Assembly (NCBI GenBank): GCA_900074745.1
Contig: LT598463.1
Location: 193,926-257,925, forward strand
Reading direction: 5' to 3'
Origin: Lachancea mirantina
Lineage: Eukaryota > Ascomycota > Saccharomycetes > Saccharomycetales > Saccharomycetaceae
Length of the DNA stretch: 64,000 bases
Shown here: piece after piece, positions 50,288 to 59,462 of the stretch
Layout of the letters: every line of letters begins with the position of its first letter
Position numbering within the stretch: position 1 is the first letter of the stretch
The notes under the pieces: model-generated
Told to the model about the DNA's origin: nothing
Seen by the model: only the letters and a program-made list of their open reading frames with translations
The model's database searches: none
Made by a program: the position numbers and the translations under genes

Positions 50288-52588
50288 ATGAATTTTGGAA
50301 ATTCCCAAGCAAGTGGTGCATCGCCTTTCGGCAGTCTTAACGCGAGTACGGGTTCGAATGATGCTCCTAAGGCATCACCGTTTGGTGCGTTTGGTTCAGC
50401 AGCTGGCAATATCGCTACAAACGGCACTCAGAACTCGTCATCAATGGGAAGCACGCTTTTTGGCAGCGAATCAAGTACGCCGGCTTTTGGAGCTGGAAGC
50501 GCGAAACCAGCCACATCGTTGTTTGGAAACACTGGGATATCACAACCGCCTGGCCAGATGCAAACAGGCAGTGCAAATAGCCAACAGAAGCCCGCTGGGC
50601 TCACATTCGGGTTCAACAACAAGCCCACAGAGACAGAAAGCAATAAAGGCACGTCACCGTTCTCTTTTGGAGCACCAAAGCTTAACACCGGTACGAACGA
50701 CGCAGCTGCCAAGAGCGCAGCACCTACAGGTTTTAGTTTCGGAAGTAATGGGACTCAAAACTCAACGGAAACGGCGAAACCTCCCTTGTCGTTTGGTGGT
50801 GCAAACAATGCTAAACCAGGCCAGCTCTTAGGATCTCAATCATCCACCGGCACTTCATCTACAAAACCGGCGTTTGGTCAAGGCTTATCGACCGGCTTGT
50901 CAGCTGGCTCTTTGTCTACAGCTTCGAATACTACAGAAAATAAAGAAGAAAAAAAACCATTCTCTTTCGGATCTGCTGCGGCGGTACAAACAACTACAGG
51001 TCCCAGCCTGAATTTTGGCAAAGCGCAACAGACTACCACCGCTAATGACACGACACCAAAGCCAGCGTTCTCGTTCGGCGGTAATACAAATTCTACTCAG
51101 GCTTCATCAGCTGCACCTTTATCTGCTCAAAAGAATGCATTTTCCTTCGGATCTGGGTCCACAGCAACCGCGAACAAAAAAGATCAGGCAGATAACAATA
51201 AACTAAGCGATGATAAGCCAGCCTTTAGTTTTGGAAGCACAAAGCCCACAACAAATAATTTGCTGAGTACATCCACCGAAAGTAAATCACTTTCTGGCGG
51301 TTTCGGTGCATCCCTGGATAAGCCTCAAAATGACGCCCAAGAAGGTAGCACAAAACCCACATTTAATTTCGGAGCCTTTGGAGCCAAGAACGATAGCAGT
51401 ACTGCATCCTCGAAGCCGAAAGAGGCTAAAACCGACACAAAACCAGCTTTCAGTTTCGGATCGGAAAAGCCAAGAGCTGACACCAAACCTCTCTTTAACA
51501 AGAATTCTGGACAGGAAACAAAAACCAGCGGCAGCCCGGCATTTGTTCTAGGCTCCATGAACGAAAAGGATGCAAACGCCGCTAAATCCACCGCCGAGCC
51601 TGCAGCGAGTACAGTGGCGAAGACAGCACCCGCATTTTCATTTGGTCAGAGCAAACCTCAGCAGGGAGGAGAGAAAAAACTTGACGGATTTTCATTTGGG
51701 AAGAACGAAACTCAATTGCAAACTGATTCAAAGCCGAGCGCGTTTTCTTTTGGGTCTAAAGAAAGTTCACAGTCAAATGTAAAACCGTCAACCGACGAGA
51801 CTACTGAGAAAAAGGAGGAGAAAAAGACGACGGGCTTCTCGTTTGGTTCGGTCAAACCACCAATGGATGCAGCCTCGAGCGAAAAGCTTCCTACTACCAG
51901 TTTTGGCTCCCAGAAGACGGCAGTGGGAACCACGTCGCCACCAGAGACCGGGAAGAAAAGTAATAGTGATGCCACTTCGAAGCTTACCGTCGAACTACAA
52001 CCTGAAACCTTGGATAATAAGACTTTAGACGATCTCATCACAAAGTGGACGTCCCAGCTCAGTGGGTCATCCCTGCATTTCGAAGAGTATTCCCAGAAGA
52101 TTAGAGATTGGGATAAAATACTTGTTCAGGGCGGTGAACAGATAAGTGAGTTATATTCTGATACTTTACTTGCCGAACAAAGCCAAAATAGGATCGATCA
52201 GACTTTGCAATACATCGAGAGGCAGCAAACAGAATTAGAATCCTTTCTGGATAATTATGAGAGGAAGGCCGAAACTTTACTATCAGATGTTTTATCATCA
52301 AACCCAGGGTCTTCCGGCAACAGCAACGATCAGAAAAGACAACAGGCTTACAGAACAGCAGAGAGCTTAGATGACAACTTAGATTCACTTTCTACCAATC
52401 TCTCGTCTCTGATTTCCGAAATTAATGACGTGAGCGATATATTCAACAAAGCCACCAACCTAAATGTCGCTAACAAGGATGAGAATATTCAATTAATAAA
52501 ACTGCTTAACTCGCATCTGGATGCGCTTAAGACATTGGACACTTCTTCAGAGGCATTAGAGCGTAAGATTAAAACTGTTTCCAAATAA
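50288..52588 (+). CDS. NSP1: Nuclear pore FG-nucleoporin Nsp1
   Basis: Central-channel FG nucleoporin of 766 residues (S. cerevisiae 823). The N-terminal two thirds contain GSxFG and many FSFG repeats (for example PAFSFG, KPTFNFG, NAFSFG) separated by charged Lys/Glu/Asp-rich spacers. The C-terminal about 200 residues form the conserved coiled-coil domain (LDDLITKWTSQLSGSSLHFEEYSQ, then DKILVQGGEQISELYSDTLLAEQ) that binds Nup49, Nup57 and Nup82. The start at 50288 gives MNFGNSQ; I saw no split-ATG splice acceptor there. It is convergent with NUP192 at 30 bp, as at YJL041-039. Confidence 0.98.
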   Translation: MNFGNSQASGASPFGSLNASTGSNDAPKASPFGAFGSAAGNIATNGTQNSSSMGSTLFGSESSTPAFGAGSAKPATSLFGNTGISQPPGQMQTGSANSQQKPAGLTFGFNNKPTETESNKGTSPFSFGAPKLNTGTNDAAAKSAAPTGFSFGSNGTQNSTETAKPPLSFGGANNAKPGQLLGSQSSTGTSSTKPAFGQGLSTGLSAGSLSTASNTTENKEEKKPFSFGSAAAVQTTTGPSLNFGKAQQTTTANDTTPKPAFSFGGNTNSTQASSAAPLSAQKNAFSFGSGSTATANKKDQADNNKLSDDKPAFSFGSTKPTTNNLLSTSTESKSLSGGFGASLDKPQNDAQEGSTKPTFNFGAFGAKNDSSTASSKPKEAKTDTKPAFSFGSEKPRADTKPLFNKNSGQETKTSGSPAFVLGSMNEKDANAAKSTAEPAASTVAKTAPAFSFGQSKPQQGGEKKLDGFSFGKNETQLQTDSKPSAFSFGSKESSQSNVKPSTDETTEKKEEKKTTGFSFGSVKPPMDAASSEKLPTTSFGSQKTAVGTTSPPETGKKSNSDATSKLTVELQPETLDNKTLDDLITKWTSQLSGSSLHFEEYSQKIRDWDKILVQGGEQISELYSDTLLAEQSQNRIDQTLQYIERQQTELESFLDNYERKAETLLSDVLSSNPGSSGNSNDQKRQQAYRTAESLDDNLDSLSTNLSSLISEINDVSDIFNKATNLNVANKDENIQLIKLLNSHLDALKTLDTSSEALERKIKTVSK

Positions 52589-52618
52589 AATCAACTACAT
52601 AACTAGAAAGCATGACTT

Positions 52619-55600
52619 TTAGGCATCTTCACCTTGGTATCCTGTGAGTGTACACAGCAAAATAACCAACTTGACCAGTTGCCTTAAACCATCAGAGGAT
52701 TGTTTTTGTAGCTCAGGTCCCTCGCCCGAATCCAAAAGAGCCTCCTGTTTTATAACGCCTTGAACCAATTTCTTGAAATGCATCAACAGTTTTCTTGCTT
52801 GGTCTAGGACCGGCTGATTGGCACTGCCCATGCTCAAAACTATCGATGTTAGTAGCTGAAAGATAGGAACCAACACTTCGAAAAGTGAGATATCGTTTAC
52901 TTCCCTGGTGAACGTCAGGGAATTATGCAAATTTAAATTCATTCGCACGAGCGGCGAACTTCTAACCATGAGGCTATTAAAGTTCAGTTCGAGACCGAGA
53001 TCAGGATCTGCTTGTAAGAATTTGCAAGACATGATGGTCTGGAAAATTTCGTTTTGAACTAAAGCTCTAGCACCTCTGCGTGTTTCGGCAATTCGAATCA
53101 TGAAATGGGCTGTTGACTTAAAGGCCGTAAGCTCGTAAAGAAAGTGATCAAGGTTGATACCTTCTGGATATGCGTTCAGCAGTTCATCGGTGTTTTTGAC
53201 TGAACGTGTAATTAAAAATAGCATGTTGCTCTTGGTTAAACTTTCTAGAATGAAGTTCACCTTGTTTAGACTTGCTATCTGCACGAGAGCGTCTAAAAAG
53301 AGGATACCAGTGATACGTGTGGAACCTTCACCTGCAATCGCGTCGTTGCATATCACCTCTACCATGCGCTCGCTCATCATCTTTAGTGACTGAAGGAGAT
53401 GCCTGGCCAAGTCTTCTTCCTTCAGGACTCTGAGCAGGAAACGGTTGCAGATGATGTAAAAATCGGACCTCAGCGATAGAGTTGACAAAGGAGAAGTTAT
53501 GCCATGCAAGCACGCTTTGAATAAGCTATGCAATCTACTATCCACCACGGAGTCTCCGTCGATTGCTTCTCGGTCCTTTTGGTAGATGTCAAAAAGGAAA
53601 ACGCAGAGGGAAACAAGCTCTTCAGAGTAAGAAATATCAAAGTCCACGTAATCATTGATTTTCGGTACAATTGCCTCAAAGAGATCAAGAATAAAATTAC
53701 TCCTTGACACAGGCGCCAGTGATCCATCAAGTACGACTATTTCGACAAGCTGAACCCAGGAATGCAAAAGGGATAGTTGGTGGGAGGAAAAGTTATTATA
53801 GCTCAAACGGTTGCTTATGGAATCTTGAAGTTGCACACATTCATCCTGTAACTTCTTTTCCAAAGATTGCTCGTCTTTCCATTGCGAGGCCAGTGCCGCT
53901 GTCGGAAGCGTTTTCTTGAGAGATAAAAGCTTTAACTCCACCAAAGAAACCAGCGAAGAAAAATCGTACAGAGGACCAGAGCAGAATTTCCGGGTTTCAA
54001 CGGAATCTAAGTTAAATTCGATTCCTCTGAGAAAAGTCAGGTTCTCAGCTTTTTCGATTGGCGTCTTGCTCGCAGTGTAGCCAAGGGGGTCTAAAAACGA
54101 AAATATTCTTGGAGACCTTGTGTAGTTTAAAGTAAGCATCGAAGTTCGATGGTCGACTGAGGACCTTTGAGAGTTTTCTTGAAGACGGTGAATATCCAGG
54201 CTGAAAAATTGTAGTACAAGACTTCTGTATTTCAGAAAAGAAAGGAACGCACCCATTGAAGATGAGGAGCTAAACCTTTCTTCTCCGAAATTTTCTTTGA
54301 ACGGCATTCCACACCATTGACTACTCAAATCGATCATAGGGTCTAGCGAAATTATCATCTCAAAAAGTCTACTTTCGCCCAAAAATTGCAATGCAATGGT
54401 TGAAGTCAGCGGATTGCGGCACAATTTCAGTATAATTTCCATAATGGACGCACTTAAACGCATGGGCAAGTAGGTGATATTGTTGGGATCTAAAGCCTCA
54501 AGAGATGATTTCAACAAATGAATTAAAGATTGGAGGACGCAAGTTCCAGAACTGATGAAAGTACTCAACTTCGGCCCCAAAGATATAACATTCGAGACCA
54601 GAAATCCAAGCAAAAAATGAGACACGGTAGGAGAGCCCACCCTTGCAGGCAGGTTGGAAGATAAAAAGTCGAGAACTCCTATCTTCAAAAGAGCATCTTC
54701 TTCCGAAGCAACAGGCTTTTCAAGCTGGTTGATGAACGCTTGCTTAATTCTCGCGGACTCATCAACTGAGTCAAAAATTGCGAGAAGTCTGTCTCGAACA
54801 ACATGCTTTCCATTTCTGTTACAAAGATGCTCAGAAAGCTTCTGTAGGACATTTAGCGCACGCAATGCTAATTTGTTACTATCAACCCCAATGTACAGGC
54901 CTAGATGAGCAATAAGAGGCATGTCAAACATGATGGCATCAAAGAATGAACGCAAACCGTGTAACCCATAAGATTTTGGTAAAAACATTTTTCCAGAACA
55001 GTGCTTTTTGACAATGGGGCAGAGCTCCTCCAGATGCGTTTCTTGATCCGTTAGAATTTCGTCTATTATCTTGAGAGCCAGTTCAACAGAGTTCAAAAGC
55101 GGAGGATTGCTTTCTTTGCATTCCTGTAGAACATCCACGCCCACTGATGCAATCCCGAACAACGCTTGAAACACTTTCTCCTCGAAAACATAATTGAAAA
55201 CTGCGGTGGCTGGATTCTCAACCACGTAAGTGAAAAAGTCTTCAGTTATGACTAGACTGTCAAGGCTTGCTCCGGCAGGAATGGAGTTCAGAATAACAGT
55301 GGAGTCAAAAGAACGGAGCGAATTATCTAGTATCCGCAAAACTGTTAGTTCAACTGCAACTCTGTCCTTGGCGCTAGGAATCCTTTGTGCGTTTATGAAA
55401 ATGTTTTTGAAGATGAAATCATAATAAGGAAATAGCCCAGCCTTCCTGTAGCTAGCACCTAAGAGTGAGCAAAATGGCAATTGCCCAAAAGGCATTTTGG
55501 CATCCTCATCAGAGTCGTTATGAGACAAAAGCCTGTAGACGAGGTGCAAAAAGCCGCTGACGTCTGAGAAATCGGTCAGAACATTTTGAAAGGCAGACCT

Positions 55601-57577
55601 GTAGGAATCATCAGTGTCTATTAAAGACTGGCTCCTGAAAATCCACTCGTCCAAAGAACACCAGAAAATATCCCGCTGACGAAGATCAGCGGGAACGAGG
55701 TTACCCAAAACCTTCAAAGCAGCGCCGATGAGTGGAGTTTTTACCTTGAGAAATTCGAAAAAAATGTCCATAAACGTTTTGGCAAGCGTGTTTTTCGGCT
55801 CTTCTTGTAAATCGTGCGACACCGATCCCACTAGCGTAAACAAGGAGGAAAGTAGAATAATAATCTCCTCGTTCAAACCAGCATTAGTAACTAATGTATT
55901 CCCTTCTATCTCGCCAGGAGATTGTGAAGAAGTTTCTGTGATTCTCTTATCAATTTCTGAAATTTGGACAGTGTAGTCACTGACAATATTTGCAATGTTA
56001 ATCCATGACAAGTATGGGCTACTACTGATGTAGTGGTAGACGTTGATTGAGTTTTGATGTTCGAAAGCTAGACTTGATATCATCAAAAAAACACAGGAGC
56101 GCATGAGAGTATCTGTGCATTTCATGGCCCATTCGATAAACCCGTATGCATTTGATTCCTTGTCAGACCAAAAGCAGCTTGTAAATGTGGGTCTAAAAGC
56201 GTAAAAATAGTGAACTGTGATGAAGACACGCTCCAAATCTGCCTTTGCAGAAATGTCATCTAGAAAAAGATCTTCACCAGAGAGGAGAGAGTCTTCCTCT
56301 GCATCTTTCATTTTCGTTAGCAAAAAGGCACATTCTGCTATGAAAGTTTGTAAGAAACGATGGAAGGCCGGTTCGAAAAGAATTAGAAATTCTTGCGAAA
56401 GAATATAACAGCCATTTATTCCCGCATCATTTTCAACACCAGTCTTACGAAAATCCATGTCTTGCATTTGTTTGGGAATTAATCTGGGGAGGTGTCTCTC
56501 GAGTAAAGTTCTGATATCATAAAACAGTTCAATACTGGGATCTTTGTCCAATTCTGAGGTTTCGGCTGCAATAATCATGAGCTCTTCGATTGCACCCATC
56601 TCTACTGCCAAAGCCATCGGTTCATCGACATCTGTGGCAAAGTCGAACGTCTTAGCTCTTGACGCAGGAGCAAGTTTGCACCAACCTATGAAATGAGTCA
56701 AAAAAGCAAAAATGAAGGTAGCCTTTATGGGTTTTTGGTAGGTAGCTTCGTTTCTGAGATCTCCGAGAAACCTTTTATGCATTTCTTTGACATTTGCATC
56801 CGGGAACTTTTCTAACGTGCTGAAGGCGTAGAAAATGGCCGGTATATAGAATACGATGAAAAAATCATCAGAATCAAGTTCGCAGGCTCGTTCTATGATT
56901 CCATATATTAAATCCTTCTTCATGTATTCGCCATGTACCACAAGGCCATATAGGACCTGACTCAATGTATCGTATTCCTTAAGAAGGAAATTTCTGCGAA
57001 ACGTTACATTCTGCTTAGCGTAAGCATCGTAATTGTCCAGAATTTGACCCTTGTTTATGAACTCTTTGATTTCACGAAGCTGCTTCTCAATCGCTTTGAA
57101 GCCCTCTATCACGTTGGCAACCAAGGCGCCATCTTTCACTAAATCTGACACAAGCTCATCGCCTTCGGGCCGGCAGTTCAAAATATAAGAGCAAATCTGC
57201 AAAATATATTGCCGCCTCAAATAGTACCATACTTTGGCAGAATTTACCAACGAAATGCCCGATTCTAATCCCGATGCCTCTTCCGCATTCTCGTTCAACA
57301 GCATAATCTCCGCCACGACCAATTCGTCTAATTTAAGCTCATCTGCCACTGTCACCACTGCAATGCTGAACTCTTCATTAATCTTGTATTTCTCTCCGTT
57401 TGAAAGACTGATTTCACCCTTCTGAAGTTGGATCCGGCTGTTACTGCTTTTGCCGTTGGTATTGTCCAGGTTTAGGCTCTTCAAATCCGGTAAAATTTCC
57501 TGGAAAAGCGAGGCATCAAATGATCCGCTCTCAATGGATCTGTACAGATCTTCAAAAGCCGTCAACAACCATTGCAT
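52619..57577 (-). CDS. NUP192: Inner-ring nucleoporin Nup192
   Basis: Large alpha-helical scaffold nucleoporin of 1652 residues (S. cerevisiae 1683), the Nup205 homologue of the inner ring. The N-terminus MQWLLTAFEDLYRSIESG matches the family. Blocks LRRQYILQI, FLLKEYDTLSQVLYGLV, ELDSDDFFI, LFYDIRTLLERHLPRLIPKQ, CAFLLTKMKDAEEDSLLSGEDL and FWSDKESNAYGFIEW are shared almost word for word with S. cerevisiae Nup192. No FG repeats are present, as expected. The first ATG is used. Only 30 bp separate its stop from that of NSP1, its pore partner gene. Confidence 0.98.
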   Translation of the reverse strand: MQWLLTAFEDLYRSIESGSFDASLFQEILPDLKSLNLDNTNGKSSNSRIQLQKGEISLSNGEKYKINEEFSIAVVTVADELKLDELVVAEIMLLNENAEEASGLESGISLVNSAKVWYYLRRQYILQICSYILNCRPEGDELVSDLVKDGALVANVIEGFKAIEKQLREIKEFINKGQILDNYDAYAKQNVTFRRNFLLKEYDTLSQVLYGLVVHGEYMKKDLIYGIIERACELDSDDFFIVFYIPAIFYAFSTLEKFPDANVKEMHKRFLGDLRNEATYQKPIKATFIFAFLTHFIGWCKLAPASRAKTFDFATDVDEPMALAVEMGAIEELMIIAAETSELDKDPSIELFYDIRTLLERHLPRLIPKQMQDMDFRKTGVENDAGINGCYILSQEFLILFEPAFHRFLQTFIAECAFLLTKMKDAEEDSLLSGEDLFLDDISAKADLERVFITVHYFYAFRPTFTSCFWSDKESNAYGFIEWAMKCTDTLMRSCVFLMISSLAFEHQNSINVYHYISSSPYLSWINIANIVSDYTVQISEIDKRITETSSQSPGEIEGNTLVTNAGLNEEIIILLSSLFTLVGSVSHDLQEEPKNTLAKTFMDIFFEFLKVKTPLIGAALKVLGNLVPADLRQRDIFWCSLDEWIFRSQSLIDTDDSYRSAFQNVLTDFSDVSGFLHLVYRLLSHNDSDEDAKMPFGQLPFCSLLGASYRKAGLFPYYDFIFKNIFINAQRIPSAKDRVAVELTVLRILDNSLRSFDSTVILNSIPAGASLDSLVITEDFFTYVVENPATAVFNYVFEEKVFQALFGIASVGVDVLQECKESNPPLLNSVELALKIIDEILTDQETHLEELCPIVKKHCSGKMFLPKSYGLHGLRSFFDAIMFDMPLIAHLGLYIGVDSNKLALRALNVLQKLSEHLCNRNGKHVVRDRLLAIFDSVDESARIKQAFINQLEKPVASEEDALLKIGVLDFLSSNLPARVGSPTVSHFLLGFLVSNVISLGPKLSTFISSGTCVLQSLIHLLKSSLEALDPNNITYLPMRLSASIMEIILKLCRNPLTSTIALQFLGESRLFEMIISLDPMIDLSSQWCGMPFKENFGEERFSSSSSMGAFLSFLKYRSLVLQFFSLDIHRLQENSQRSSVDHRTSMLTLNYTRSPRIFSFLDPLGYTASKTPIEKAENLTFLRGIEFNLDSVETRKFCSGPLYDFSSLVSLVELKLLSLKKTLPTAALASQWKDEQSLEKKLQDECVQLQDSISNRLSYNNFSSHQLSLLHSWVQLVEIVVLDGSLAPVSRSNFILDLFEAIVPKINDYVDFDISYSEELVSLCVFLFDIYQKDREAIDGDSVVDSRLHSLFKACLHGITSPLSTLSLRSDFYIICNRFLLRVLKEEDLARHLLQSLKMMSERMVEVICNDAIAGEGSTRITGILFLDALVQIASLNKVNFILESLTKSNMLFLITRSVKNTDELLNAYPEGINLDHFLYELTAFKSTAHFMIRIAETRRGARALVQNEIFQTIMSCKFLQADPDLGLELNFNSLMVRSSPLVRMNLNLHNSLTFTREVNDISLFEVLVPIFQLLTSIVLSMGSANQPVLDQARKLLMHFKKLVQGVIKQEALLDSGEGPELQKQSSDGLRQLVKLVILLCTLTGYQGEDA

Positions 57578-57864
57578 AGCGCCTAAACCGACGTCTGAAA
57601 TTTGATGAGATGGGTTCTCGCAATCCTTATTTACATATGGTTAAGTATTGGAAAATTTGTTGATCACTATTAACGAGGTGATCTCTCGAACGTTGGCACT
57701 GCCGATGATCTCAATGCCTTCAATAAAGCAGAAGTACAGGGATATCAACATGACGAATTAATTTCAAAAAATAGGCAACATCAATATCCGCCTCTCAAAA
57801 GGTTTACAGCTTTTTCCGCTGTCTCACACTTTCATTTCTTTCGTTAAAATGGAAGTTTAAATTC

Positions 57865-57870
57865 AAAAAA
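57865..57870 (-). terminator. Pol III T-run terminator of tRNA-Arg
   Basis: TTTTTT directly after the tRNA 3' end on the minus strand. Confidence 0.9.
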
Positions 57871-57942
57871 CACTCACGGTGGGGGTCGAACCCACAATCT
57901 TCTGATTAGAAGTCAGACGCGTTGCCATTACGCCACGCGAGC
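57871..57942 (-). tRNA. tRNA-Arg (UCU)
   Basis: A 72-nt intronless tRNA gene. The acceptor stem GCTCGCG pairs with CGTGAGT (with G-U pairs), the discriminator is G, the anticodon stem-loop CTGACTTCTAATCAG carries TCT (57910-57908), and the T-loop is GGTTCGACC. It is nearly identical to the S. cerevisiae tRNA-Arg(UCU) and sits beside NUP192 as tR(UCU)J1 does. A T6 run (57870-57865 on the minus strand) follows directly as the Pol III terminator. Confidence 0.97.
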
Positions 57943-58096
57943 TTTAATCAAAATTCTCTGGTATTTTGAGATACTCGTACTAGGTATTTGGTCATGAGCA
58001 GTGAATCTACTATAAGTCATCGCGACTAATTTAATCGCACTACCTTCTAGATTGGTAGCGGGATGACCTTCAAGTGGTGATCTTCGAGCGTTTTTG

Positions 58097-58300
58097 ATGA
58101 ACAGATTCTTGATTGTCGTCGTTGCATTTGCTTACTACTGTGTATGGATAGGTCTGCCGATTTTCGACGGTGAAGGGAAAGTATGGTTTTTTCCGCTACC
58201 GAGTTCCATCGCGGTGCTTGTACCTGCTGTGCTGCTTCTTTGTGGTACGCTCTTGGTAGGAACATTTTCTGGGTTATTGCTGCTTTTGCATCACGAATGA
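58097..58300 (+). CDS. DPM2-like small membrane protein (dolichol-phosphate-mannose synthase regulatory subunit)
   Basis: A 67-residue protein with two hydrophobic segments (about residues 4-22 and 38-64). Its first helix and loop read FAYYCVWIGLPIFDG, then FFPLPSSIAVLVPAVLL and LLVGTF. This follows the DPM2 pattern in animals and fission yeast: a YY-x-x-W motif, LP with a nearby D, then a PxxxA-x-x-x-P entry into the second helix and a VGxF. DPM2 stabilises DPM1 in the ER membrane and also takes part in GPI anchor synthesis. S. cerevisiae Dpm1 carries its own membrane anchor and works without DPM2, so a separate DPM2-like gene here is notable. The ATG at 58097 is the only start. No neighbour in S. 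cerevisiae corresponds at this locus. Confidence 0.62.
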   Translation: MNRFLIVVVAFAYYCVWIGLPIFDGEGKVWFFPLPSSIAVLVPAVLLLCGTLLVGTFSGLLLLLHHE

Positions 58301-58393
58301 ATTACGTACGGGCTTTACTTTACGGAAACAGACCTGCGATATGGTATATATGATATACCACGGTATCGACAGAAACAACGGACATGGCTCAAT

Positions 58394-59263
58394 TCAATTG
58401 ATGGCTCTCTCGTCAACCCAGCACTCCCATTTATCGATGTTTTGCTTTTGGACACTACCGCTGACCGCGTCCACGTTTCCCTCCAGAAATTCGAACTTGA
58501 ACCCCTTGGTGGAATTGTATTCTAGCAATGGGCCGTGGCTGTTGAAACCGTCGTTGGTGTCATCGGTCTCAGCACCTGCTTCTCCCTTTTGGACGCTGCT
58601 CAAAGATTTCGCGCGACGTTCGATGACTTTGGCTATTTCACGCTCGAGAACTTCCCGGATCTTGCGCGCAGGTCTCGCCGTGAACAACTCAGATTTGTTA
58701 CAAGCAATGAGCACGTCGACCCCATTGGGCACTCTTTCAGTGATGGCCAAGATGTCGTGCAAGAATTCTGCAGTGTCGGTCAATTTTTGTGGGTCTACGG
58801 TCGAGTCGACAACAAACACCAAGCCCTTTATCGTGCTGGACTCTTTCAAAGCTTCGAACAAACGATACCGCAGCTTGACGTGGCCAGGAAATTCCATCAA
58901 ATTGAACTTCAAATGTTTAACCGTCGAAGGCAACATGTAGTCGTACGCGACGTTGACTTCCTGGGACATAACAGTTGGTTTGACCGTGTCAGTGGTGAGC
59001 TAATCAATTGATGTTAGTGATACTTTCCAAACTTGGCGGCAAAGTCAAAATTAAAAATTGACCAAAATGTTTGGACATACCAGACTGAACAATGCCGTTT
59101 TACCGCTACCGCAGGGCCCTGCAATGATGAAAGTCGGGTTCCGATTTTTGATTTTTTGGCCGGGAAGACCAGGAATCAGGTTCCCACTTTGCCTCTGTAT
59201 TATCAAGAGCAATGATGTGGTAATGATCAGGATCAACAAGGATATGGTAATGGTTTCATTCAT
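58394..59263 (-). CDS. SRP102: Signal recognition particle receptor beta subunit, with one intron
   Basis: ER membrane GTPase that anchors the SRP receptor alpha subunit. Exon 1 (59081-59263, 61 codons) has an N-terminal transmembrane helix (LLILIITTSLLLII) and the P-loop GPCGSGKT at residues 49-56. Exon 2 (58394-58999, 201 codons) opens LTTDTVKPTV and gives the G3-type block DFPGHVKLRYR and the G4 ACNKSELFTA. Spliced length is 262 residues (S. cerevisiae 244), and the junction FSL-LTTD matches S. cerevisiae FTL-LTTD. It corresponds to YKL154W. The gene is divergent from RSM22 by 199 bp. Confidence 0.97.
59000..59080 (-). other. SRP102 intron (81 nt)
   Basis: 5' site GTATGT beginning at 59080, branch site CACTAAC at 59013-59019 (A at 59014), and 3' site TAG ending at 59000; the branch to acceptor distance is 14 nt. 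It lies between codons and restores the conserved SRP102 sequence. To my knowledge S. cerevisiae SRP102 is intronless. Confidence 0.95.
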
Positions 59264-59462
59264 CCTTTGGCTGGCCTTTGGTGGTGATGGTTGGTCTCGT
59301 ATGATCCGTTGATCACTTCATGATGGTGAGATTTTCAGAAGGACCTTGAATACCTCATCACGAAATTCTGGTGGTGAAAAAATTCGATGAGATGCCAATT
59401 CAAGGCTAGATACTACATTGAAAAGCCATTGAAAAAGCCATTCAGGACCGAATTTCTAGCCT

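Noticed and set aside
50240-50290. A split start codon with an intron in NSP1, as I recall for S. cerevisiae
   Set aside because: The ATG is intact here and no AG precedes its TG, so there is no evidence for an intron.
57658-57750. TGTTGA...CAACA segment next to tRNA-Arg as a possible LTR remnant
   Set aside because: It is only about 90 bp, lacks matching target duplications and lacks the TGTTGG start.
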